A stretch of 60,522 nt of DNA from LH-M37 sp032251315 (GTDB lineage: Bacteria > Pseudomonadota > Gammaproteobacteria > SZUA-229): assembly GCA_032251315.1 (NCBI GenBank), contig JAVVEE010000004.1:1-60522 (forward strand), read 5' to 3'. A program made the translations under genes and the position numbers. Positions 54,371-60,522 of this stretch are shown one piece after another. A model generated the notes under the pieces. The model saw nothing but the letters and a program-made list of their open reading frames with translations, did no database searches and was not told the DNA's origin. Each line of letters opens with the position of its first letter. The first letter of the stretch is position 1.

Positions 54371-54396
54371 AACCAGCCCGGTGATCCGGGCTGGTT
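54371..54396 (+). terminator. Hairpin between gap and pgk
   Basis: AACCAGCCCGG (54371-54381), loop TGAT, CCGGGCTGGTT (54386-54396): a perfect 11-bp stem. The tail AAGTTATAAG is a poor T-run, so it may work as a weak terminator or an mRNA stabiliser/processing site. It lies 100 bases before pgk. Together with 54199-54324 it fills most of the 296-bp gap-pgk interval. Confidence 0.65.
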
Positions 54397-54495
54397 AAGT
54401 TATAAGAAAACATAGTTTTTGAGAGTTGTTCGTTAAGCGCTGTCATCAGGACTTAACAAACAGTTTTTAAATTAATCCATACTCAGGAGTTAAAC

Positions 54496-55677
54496 ATGGC
54501 CTTCATTAAATTGACTGATCTCGATCTGCAAGGTAAGCGCATACTGATTCGCTCGGATTTAAATGTACCGGTTAAAAATGGCAAAGTAACCTCCGATGCA
54601 CGCATTACCGCATCCATGCCCACCATTGCCCTGTGTGCCAATGCCGGCGCCAAAGTGATGGTCATGTCTCATCGTGGCCGTCCGGAAGAGGGCAAGGCCG
54701 ATGAAGAAAACTCCATGCAGCCTATCGCTGAAGTCATGGCCGACAAGCTGGGAAAAGAGGTTCGTCTGGTAAAGGATTATCTGGATAATGCACCCGTAGT
54801 CGCCGAAGGCGAAGTGGTTTTGCTGGAAAATGTACGCTTTAATGAAGGTGAGAAAAAAGATGACGAAACGCTGGCGAAAAAATACGCAGCGCTGTGTGAT
54901 ATTTTCGTCATGGATGCATTCGGTACCGCGCATCGCGCCCAGGCATCCACTCACGGTGTCGGCAAATTTGCGCCGACAGCCTGTGCCGGTTTGTTGCTGG
55001 CCAATGAATTAGAAAGTTTGGATAAAGCGCTGGCTAACCCGGCGCGTCCGATGGTGGCGATTGTGGGCGGCTCGAAAGTATCGACAAAACTGACCGTGCT
55101 GGAAGCGCTGTCTGAAAAAGTGGATCAGATGGTAGTGGGCGGCGGCATCGCCAACACTTTCCTGAAAGCCATGGGGCACAACGTCGGCAAGTCCCTGTGT
55201 GAAGATGATCTGGTGGATACCGCAAAAGCGCTGATAGAAAAAATGCAGAAACGCGGTGCCATCATTCCTATCGCCACCGATGTGGTCTGTGCGAAAGAAT
55301 TTTCGGAAACAGCCGAAGCAACTTTGAAAAAAGCGGATGAGGTCGAAGACGACGATATGATTTTTGATATCGGCCCCGATTCAGCCAAAGAGCTTGCGGA
55401 GATCATAAAAAAAGCCGGCACCATTATCTGGAACGGCCCGGTTGGCGTGTTTGAGTTCGATCAATTCGGCGAAGGCACCAAAACCATCTCCATGGCGATT
55501 GCTGAGGCCGATGGCTTCAGTCTGGCCGGTGGCGGCGATACTATTGCCGCCATTCAGAAGTACGATATTTATGACAAGGTGTCATACATTTCCACCGCCG
55601 GCGGCGCCTTCCTTGAGTATCTTGAAGGCAAGACTTTACCCGCTGTTGCCATGTTAGAGACGCGCGCCGCCGAATAA
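54496..55677 (+). CDS. pgk: Phosphoglycerate kinase
   Basis: Transfers phosphate between 1,3-bisphosphoglycerate and ADP. The 393 residues show the N-terminal substrate domain (RILIRSDLNVPVKNG, SHRGRPEEG) and the C-terminal nucleotide domain (GGSKVSTKL, WNGPVGVFEFDQF, and AGGGDTIAAIQK). AGGAGT lies 7 bases upstream of the ATG at 54496. It is part of the central carbon cluster, downstream of gap. Confidence 0.98.
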   Translation: MAFIKLTDLDLQGKRILIRSDLNVPVKNGKVTSDARITASMPTIALCANAGAKVMVMSHRGRPEEGKADEENSMQPIAEVMADKLGKEVRLVKDYLDNAPVVAEGEVVLLENVRFNEGEKKDDETLAKKYAALCDIFVMDAFGTAHRAQASTHGVGKFAPTACAGLLLANELESLDKALANPARPMVAIVGGSKVSTKLTVLEALSEKVDQMVVGGGIANTFLKAMGHNVGKSLCEDDLVDTAKALIEKMQKRGAIIPIATDVVCAKEFSETAEATLKKADEVEDDDMIFDIGPDSAKELAEIIKKAGTIIWNGPVGVFEFDQFGEGTKTISMAIAEADGFSLAGGGDTIAAIQKYDIYDKVSYISTAGGAFLEYLEGKTLPAVAMLETRAAE

Positions 55678-55689
55678 CAGCATTGCGGA

Positions 55690-55720
55690 ATACGGGCGCA
55701 ATAAGATGCGCCCGTATTTA
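55690..55720 (+). terminator. Hairpin between pgk and pyk
   Basis: ATACGGGCGCA (55690-55700), loop ATAAGA, TGCGCCCGTAT (55707-55717), then TTAATTTAA. A perfect 11-bp stem with a moderate T-rich tail placed in the 58-bp pgk-pyk gap, overlapping the space before the pyk ribosome site (AAGAGG). It could reduce read-through into pyk. Confidence 0.75.
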
Positions 55721-55735
55721 ATTTAAGAGGTAATA

Positions 55736-57181
55736 ATGCGTAGAACAAAAATAGTCGCAACATTGGGACCGGCAAGTGATGATTATGAAGTCATCGACGA
55801 ACTGGTTCGCGCTGGTGTGGATGTTGTAAGGCTGAATTTTTCTCATGGTTCACATGAGGAGCAGAAAAGGCGCGCCGAGATAGTGCGGGAATGTGCTGAA
55901 AAACAGGGTCGAGTGGTGGGTGTGCTGGCGGATATGCAGGGCCCCAAGATTCGAACCGAGCGTTTTGTGGATAAAAAAGTAACCCTCATCAAGGGTGACA
56001 GATTTACTCTTGATGCCGATATGGATCCGGCCGCAGGCACTAATGAGGCGGTAGGGATAACCTATAAAAGCCTGGTTGACGATGTCAAACCCGGCGATAC
56101 CCTGCTGCTCGATGATGGCCGCATGACCCTGGATGTGGAGAGCGTGGAAGGCTCGAAGATTCACTGCATCGTGCTGCAAACCGGCGAGCTTTCAGACAAG
56201 AAAGGCATTAATCTGCTGGGTGGCGGACTGTCCGCGCCTGCGCTCACCGACAAGGACAGAGAAGACATCAAGGCGGCCGCCGACATCCAGGCCGATTACG
56301 TCGCCATCTCATTTGTCAGTAATGCTGCTGAAGTCAATGAAGCGCGCAGGCTGCTGCGGGAAGCCGGTGGCTACGGCAGCATCGTCGCGAAAATAGAGCG
56401 TGCCGAAGCGCTGGACAAGATTGATGAAATCATCGAGGCCTCTGACGCCATTATGGTGGCCCGGGGTGATCTGGGCGTTGAGGTCGGTGATGCCGAGCTG
56501 CCGGCCATTCAGAAAGATCTGATACAGCGCGCCCGTGCCCGTGACCGGATTGTGATTACCGCCACCCAGATGATGGAATCGATGATTGAAAATCCGATTC
56601 CCACCCGCGCCGAAGTATTTGATGTGGCCAACGCCGTGCACGACGGCACCGATGCGGTAATGCTGTCCGGTGAAACTGCCGCAGGGCGTTATCCGGTAAA
56701 AGTGGTGCAGGCCATGAGCCGGATCTGTGAATCTGCGGAAAAACATCCGCGAGTGATGAAATCGGATCACCGCGCAAATTTAACCTTCAACCGGGTTGAC
56801 GAAGCCATCGCCATGTCTGCAATGTATACGGCGAATCATCTGAATGTTGATGCCATCAGCGCATTGACAGAGTCAGGGTCAACGGTATTATGGATGTCGC
56901 GTATCAGCTCGGGCATCCCGATTTATGCCCTGTCACCGATTGAGAAAACGCGACGTAAGGTCACTCTGTATCGTGGCGTTTATCCATTGAGCATCGATTT
57001 TACCCAGATTGGTCCGTACAATATCAGCTCGAAAGTGGCTGGTCTGTTGACCAACAAAGGGGTTGTCAAAGAAGGCGATCTAATTATCATCACCCGGGGG
57101 GATTTTCTGGGTAAAGAGGCGGGCGGAACCAATGCAATGAAAGTTGTCACCATTGGTGATGTGCGCGTAACGCAAAATTAA
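55736..57181 (+). CDS. pyk: Pyruvate kinase
   Basis: Last step of glycolysis, phosphoenolpyruvate plus ADP to pyruvate plus ATP. The 481 residues start RRTKIVATLGPAS and contain LNFSHGSHEEQ, DMQGPKIRTE, the metal site KIERAEAL and MVARGDLGVEV, and ATQMMESMIENPIPTRAE. The C-terminal allosteric domain is present. Its place inside a Calvin-type cluster links carbon fixation to pyruvate production. fba follows 25 bases later. Confidence 0.97.
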   Translation: MRRTKIVATLGPASDDYEVIDELVRAGVDVVRLNFSHGSHEEQKRRAEIVRECAEKQGRVVGVLADMQGPKIRTERFVDKKVTLIKGDRFTLDADMDPAAGTNEAVGITYKSLVDDVKPGDTLLLDDGRMTLDVESVEGSKIHCIVLQTGELSDKKGINLLGGGLSAPALTDKDREDIKAAADIQADYVAISFVSNAAEVNEARRLLREAGGYGSIVAKIERAEALDKIDEIIEASDAIMVARGDLGVEVGDAELPAIQKDLIQRARARDRIVITATQMMESMIENPIPTRAEVFDVANAVHDGTDAVMLSGETAAGRYPVKVVQAMSRICESAEKHPRVMKSDHRANLTFNRVDEAIAMSAMYTANHLNVDAISALTESGSTVLWMSRISSGIPIYALSPIEKTRRKVTLYRGVYPLSIDFTQIGPYNISSKVAGLLTNKGVVKEGDLIIITRGDFLGKEAGGTNAMKVVTIGDVRVTQN

Positions 57182-57206
57182 ATTTTATTAATTAGGAGAT
57201 AAAACC

Positions 57207-58244
57207 ATGGCTTTAATTTCACTACGCCAATTACTGGATCATGCTGCTGAAAATAGCTACGGCATGCCCGCCTTCAATGTAAATAATATGGAGCAGGTGC
57301 ATGCCATCATGCAGGCTGCTGACGAAACTGACAGTCCGGTCATCATGCAGGGTTCTGCCGGTGCTCGCTCTTATGCAGGCGAACCCTTCCTGCGTCATTT
57401 GATTTCCGCAGCAGTGGAAATGTATCCTCATATCCCCGTTGTTATGCATCAGGATCACGGTTCAGAACCGGCGGTATGCATTCGTTCTATCCAGTCCGGC
57501 TTCAGCTCGGTGATGATGGATGGCTCGCTGATGGCCGACATGAAAACGCCTTCCAGTTATGAATATAATGTTGATGTGACTCGCGAAGTAGTGAAACTGG
57601 CCCATGCCTGTGGCGTTTCAGTTGAAGGCGAGCTGGGCTGTCTGGGTTCACTGGAAACCGGTGAAATGGGTGAAGAAGATGGTCACGGCGCTGAAGGCAA
57701 ACTGGATATGGATCAGCTCCTGACCAGTGTCGAAGAGGCTGCTGATTTCGTTGAAAAAACCGGCGTAGACGCCCTGGCTATCGCCATCGGCACCTCGCAT
57801 GGCGCTTACAAATTCACCAAAGAGCCAACCGGCGAAGTGCTGCGCATCGACCGCATTCAAGAAATTCATGCACGTCTGCCCAACACTCACCTGGTAATGC
57901 ATGGTTCTTCTTCGGTTCCACAGGAATGGCTGGAAATCATCAACAACTATGGCGGTGATATGGGCAAAACATTCGGCGTGCCCGTGCAGGAAATTGTTAA
58001 TGGCATCAAGTCAGGTGTACGTAAGGTCAATATCGATACCGATCTGCGTATGGCTTCAACCGGGGCAGTGCGCAGGCATCTGGCTGAAAACCCTTCGAAC
58101 TTCGATCCGCGTAAATTCCTGAAAGAATCGACCGCTGCAATGAAGGATATTTGTAAGGCACGTTTCGAAGCATTCGGCTCAGCCGGTAATGCCTCGAAAA
58201 TCAAGCCCGTATCACTTGAAAAAATGATTGAATATTACAAATAA
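57207..58244 (+). CDS. fba: Fructose-bisphosphate aldolase, class II (Calvin-cycle subtype)
   Basis: A zinc-dependent aldolase of 345 residues acting on fructose 1,6-bisphosphate and, in autotrophs, sedoheptulose 1,7-bisphosphate. Seen: MPAFNVNNMEQVHAIM, the acid and zinc-ligand region VVMHQDHGSEP, VEGELGCLGSLE, HGSSSVPQEW and the phosphate site VRKVNIDTDLRMA. It resembles the aldolases encoded in cbb operons. It is the last gene of the cluster and is followed by a strong terminator. Confidence 0.96.
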   Translation: MALISLRQLLDHAAENSYGMPAFNVNNMEQVHAIMQAADETDSPVIMQGSAGARSYAGEPFLRHLISAAVEMYPHIPVVMHQDHGSEPAVCIRSIQSGFSSVMMDGSLMADMKTPSSYEYNVDVTREVVKLAHACGVSVEGELGCLGSLETGEMGEEDGHGAEGKLDMDQLLTSVEEAADFVEKTGVDALAIAIGTSHGAYKFTKEPTGEVLRIDRIQEIHARLPNTHLVMHGSSSVPQEWLEIINNYGGDMGKTFGVPVQEIVNGIKSGVRKVNIDTDLRMASTGAVRRHLAENPSNFDPRKFLKESTAAMKDICKARFEAFGSAGNASKIKPVSLEKMIEYYK

Positions 58245-58265
58245 TTCAACATTGAATACGGTCTG

Positions 58266-58294
58266 AAAAAAGGGGAGCGATGCTCCCCTTTTTT
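58266..58294 (+). terminator. Intrinsic terminator after fba
   Basis: AAAAAAGGGGAGC (58266-58278), loop GAT, GCTCCCCTTTTTT (58282-58294). The perfect GC core with A-run before and T-run after is a textbook rho-independent terminator, functional in either direction. It marks the end of the tkt-fba unit. Confidence 0.92.
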
Positions 58295-58314
58295 AACAAT
58301 TAGACGAGGTTACT

Positions 58315-58644
58315 ATGTCAGAAGAACTACAGATTGAAGATCAGATTGTGGGTGAAGGCGAAGAAGCAACCGCAGGTATGACCGTTGAAGTGCATTACAC
58401 CGGCTGGTTAACCGACGGCACCCAGTTCGATTCAAGCCATAACCGCGATGAAACTTTCAGTTTCAAAATCGGTGGCGGTCGAGTTATTGCGGGTTGGGAG
58501 CAGGGTGTAGCAGGCATGAAAGTCGGCGGCACACGCAAACTGACCATCCCGCCTGAGCTGGGCTACGGCGCGGCAGGTGCAGGCGGCGTAATACCGCCTA
58601 ATGCCACACTGGTATTCAAGGTGGAATTAATCTCAGTAAGCTAA
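58315..58644 (+). CDS. FKBP-type peptidyl-prolyl isomerase
   Basis: A 109-residue single-domain isomerase without signal peptide, hence cytoplasmic. Conserved active-site residues are visible: VHYTGWLTDGTQFDSSHNR, GGGRVIAGWEQGVAGMKVGG and PPELGYGAAGAGGVIPPN. It lacks the dimerisation domain of FkpA and the insert of SlyD. It is framed by terminators on both sides, so it appears to be transcribed alone. Confidence 0.95.
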   Translation: MSEELQIEDQIVGEGEEATAGMTVEVHYTGWLTDGTQFDSSHNRDETFSFKIGGGRVIAGWEQGVAGMKVGGTRKLTIPPELGYGAAGAGGVIPPNATLVFKVELISVS

Positions 58645-58661
58645 AGCCTTGGCGATGAGTG

Positions 58662-58692
58662 AAAAACCACGTGCATTGCGCGTGGTTTTTTT
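58662..58692 (+). terminator. Intrinsic terminator after the FKBP gene
   Basis: CCACGTGC (58667-58674) pairs with GCGCGTGG (58678-58685) around loop ATT with one G-T pair, flanked by AAAAA and TTTTTTT. It lies 18 bases after the FKBP stop and before the convergent bioD, so it can serve both. Confidence 0.9.
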
Positions 58693-58805
58693 ATGGGCAT
58701 GTGAAAATAATCGAAAAAGTTTATTGCCCGCCACTCTCCGCAAAATACTGTTGCCTGATGTTTATGGCGCGCCGCCAGACAGGTTTAATAAAATTAACCG
58801 CATAA

Positions 58806-59471
58806 CTACAGTGCCAGCAATCGGCTGCACAGCCCGGTAAGATTTGCTTCGCCGTGCGGGTCATAAACCACGCAATACACGGGCGCATCAATAAGCTCGC
58901 GTAAGTCCTGGGCATTGTCCATGCCTGTCGGTGCTTGTGGCGTAGTCGCATTCAGCACAATGGCCGCCAGTTGCAGCCCGCGATTGGCAATGGCTTCGGC
59001 GCTGAGCAGAATCTGGTTGATGCAGCCGAGGCGATCATCCGCTACCAGCAAAACCGGCAGCAGCAGCGACTCGGCGAGATCCGCATTGAGTCCATCCCCG
59101 GCCAGCGGCGAATAGAAGCCGCCGGCACCCTCCACCAGCATAAAATTGTTTTCATCCCCAGAGGCGCAGGCACGCCGTAAATTTTCAATCGTAACTGTTT
59201 TCCCGCTCAGGCGCGCGGCGCGCACCGGCGACAGGGCGGCTTCAAAGCGGTAAGCGCAGACTTCAGACAGCTCGCCCGCATAGTCGGCGGCAAGCTGGAG
59301 GGCGAGGGCGTCGGTGGGAATAAGTTCGCCATCGGATTTACCGCAGCCGGACTCCACCGGCTTGCGCGGCACCACCGTGACGCCCTGCGCGCTCAGCTGT
59401 CTGGCGAGCGCGGCGGCGATGCGGGTTTTGCCGACATCGGTATCGGTGCCGGTGACGAAAATGCCACGCAT
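58806..59471 (-). CDS. bioD: Dethiobiotin synthetase
   Basis: Forms the ureido ring of dethiobiotin from 7,8-diaminononanoate, CO2 and ATP. The 221 residues include P-loop VTGTDTDVGKT (5-15), Lys36 region VPRKPVESG, and VEGAGGFYSPL. It overlaps nothing but starts three bases after the purC stop, so the two are likely cotranscribed. The other bio genes are not in the window; isolation of bioD from bioBFHC is unusual but not rare. Confidence 0.96.
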   Translation of the reverse strand: MRGIFVTGTDTDVGKTRIAAALARQLSAQGVTVVPRKPVESGCGKSDGELIPTDALALQLAADYAGELSEVCAYRFEAALSPVRAARLSGKTVTIENLRRACASGDENNFMLVEGAGGFYSPLAGDGLNADLAESLLLPVLLVADDRLGCINQILLSAEAIANRGLQLAAIVLNATTPQAPTGMDNAQDLRELIDAPVYCVVYDPHGEANLTGLCSRLLAL

Positions 59472-59474
59472 TGT

Positions 59475-60356
59475 TTAGCGGGTGAGCAGCTCTTTGGCCT
59501 GCTGATATTTCTGCGCGGATTTGTGCACGATGTCCTCGGGCAGAACAGGGCCCGGCGGGGTCTTGTCCCAGTCCAGTGTTTCCAGATAATCGCGGATAAA
59601 CTGCTTGTCAAAACTGGGCGGACTAACCCCCGGCTGGTACTGGTCAGCGGGCCAGAAGCGAGACGAGTCCGGGGTCAGCACCTCATCGATCAGGGTGAGC
59701 TTGCCGCTCCTGTCCAGGCCGAACTCAAATTTGGTATCGGCGATAATAATACCGCGTTCGCGCGCGTAATCGTCGGCCTCTTTATACAGCTGAAGGCTGA
59801 CCTCGCGAACCTGCGCCGCCAGCTCACTGCCCAGCAGTTCCTCGGTTTTGGCAAAGTCGATATTCTCGTCATGCTCTCCGGCCGCTGCCTTGGAAGAGGG
59901 GGTATAGATCGGCTCGGGCAGGCGGTCGGCCAGCTGAAGTCCGGCGGGTAACTCTATGCCGCAGACTGCACCGGTGGCCTGATAATCCTTCCAGCCCGAA
60001 CCAATCAGATAGCCGCGCACAATGGCCTCAACCGGCAGCGCCTTGAGCTTCTTCACGACCATGGCGTGCTCCGCCACCTCGGCACGCTCATCGGCATCTT
60101 CCAGCACATCCTCCAGCGCCAGCTCGCTGAGCTGATTGGGAATGATGTGCGCCAGCTTGTTCATCCAGAAGATGGTGACTTCATTGAGAATCCGCCCCTT
60201 GCCGGTGATGGAATTGGGCATGACCACATCGAAAGCAGACACGCGGTCGGTGGTCACGATCAGCATGTGGTCGTCATCAATGTCATAAATATCGCGGACT
60301 TTGCCCCGGTGGAGCAGCGGCAGGCTTTTAATGTGGCTGGTGTGGAGGCTTTGCAT
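59475..60356 (-). CDS. purC: SAICAR synthase (phosphoribosylaminoimidazole-succinocarboxamide synthase)
   Basis: Ligates aspartate to CAIR with ATP in purine synthesis. The 293 residues belong to the longer, yeast ADE1-like form (the E. coli enzyme has 237). Seen: HRGKVRDIYDIDDDHMLIV, TDRVSAFDVVMPN, VEAIVRGYLIGSGWKDY, and DTKFEFGLDRSGKLTLIDEV with DSSRFWP. The ATG at 60356 lies directly in front of the LHTSHIKSLPLLHRG N-terminus. bioD follows. Confidence 0.97.
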   Translation of the reverse strand: MQSLHTSHIKSLPLLHRGKVRDIYDIDDDHMLIVTTDRVSAFDVVMPNSITGKGRILNEVTIFWMNKLAHIIPNQLSELALEDVLEDADERAEVAEHAMVVKKLKALPVEAIVRGYLIGSGWKDYQATGAVCGIELPAGLQLADRLPEPIYTPSSKAAAGEHDENIDFAKTEELLGSELAAQVREVSLQLYKEADDYARERGIIIADTKFEFGLDRSGKLTLIDEVLTPDSSRFWPADQYQPGVSPPSFDKQFIRDYLETLDWDKTPPGPVLPEDIVHKSAQKYQQAKELLTR

Positions 60357-60522
60357 GGGGCTACCAGTGTTGAATTTGAAGGGGTCTATTGTACTAGATG
60401 GCTGGCGAAAAAAGCAGCTTGGGGGTGGGTTGAGAATGTTTTATAAAATGAGTTTTGGCCGTGTAAGCTATAAACAAACGTCGTCTCGACCGCATGTGAG
60501 AGATCTTGGTTTTGTCTTCCAG
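60357..60522. other. Right edge, upstream of purC
   Basis: 166 bp with no recognised gene. It should contain the purC promoter. No purR-like operator was recognised. Confidence 0.4.

Noticed and set aside
58649..58840. 63-codon frame after the FKBP gene
   Set aside because: Runs through a clear terminator and into the antisense of bioD; no family features.

Overview
The window is chromosomal DNA of moderate GC content from a gammaproteobacterium. Gene order suggests this (aroE-hemB, hemF-tsaC-topA-smg-dprA, a LysM lipoprotein gene divergent from def-fmt-rsmB-trkA-trkH, a his-tat block, rpoD beside a CAT-anticodon tRNA). A flavocytochrome c sulfide dehydrogenase pair (fccA-fccB) and a tkt-gap-pgk-pyk-fba cluster of the kind found in CO2-fixing bacteria point to a sulfur-oxidising, probably chemolithoautotrophic lineage. 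An NnrS-type haem protein and an FNR-type box suggest life at low oxygen with nitrogen oxides. The species cannot be named from the sequence alone.

Layout. 1-8.7 kb, minus strand: shikimate and tetrapyrrole synthesis (aroE 5' part, hemB, hemF), tRNA modification (tsaC), topoisomerase I with a lysine-rich repeat tail, smg, dprA and a LysM lipoprotein. 8.8-17.4 kb, plus strand: N-formyl-methionine processing (def, fmt), 16S rRNA methylation (rsmB), potassium uptake (trkA, trkH), a lipid A-type acyltransferase, ttcA and dtd. 17.4-22.8 kb: the distal histidine pathway (hisB-H-A-F-I-E) followed by tatA-tatB-tatC. 22.8-29.9 kb: gpmI, an ornithine/lysine decarboxylase family enzyme, a cysteine-cluster protein, and a three-gene unit behind an FNR-like box (PsiE-like membrane protein, GCS2-like amide ligase, aspartoacylase-like zinc hydrolase). 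30-34.4 kb, minus strand: a signalling pair made of an HDOD-GAF histidine kinase and a response regulator carrying PAS, GGDEF and EAL domains.

34.7-47.8 kb is more accessory: srkA, ABC-F factor ybiT, DUF1415, a 98-base assembly gap inside a repeat, a MOSC protein, a 164-bp fold-back element, a cytochrome b, a HAD-IIA phosphatase, fccA-fccB, arfB, ppnP, nnrS and a MASE3 hybrid kinase. 47.8-60.5 kb: the tRNA, rpoD, a thioredoxin-fold protein, the central carbon cluster with several hairpins between its genes, an FKBP isomerase, bioD and purC.

Noncoding structure is richer than the gene list suggests. One interspersed repeat family (core ACCGCAGAGG...CGCAGAGA) occurs at about six or seven intergenic sites, twice as head-to-head pairs; three other fold-back elements have different sequences. 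The least ordinary protein-coding unit is the GCS2-like ligase overlapping the aspartoacylase-like hydrolase, which looks like a make-and-break pair for an unknown amide or isopeptide. No CRISPR array, phage, intact insertion sequence or rRNA gene was seen.
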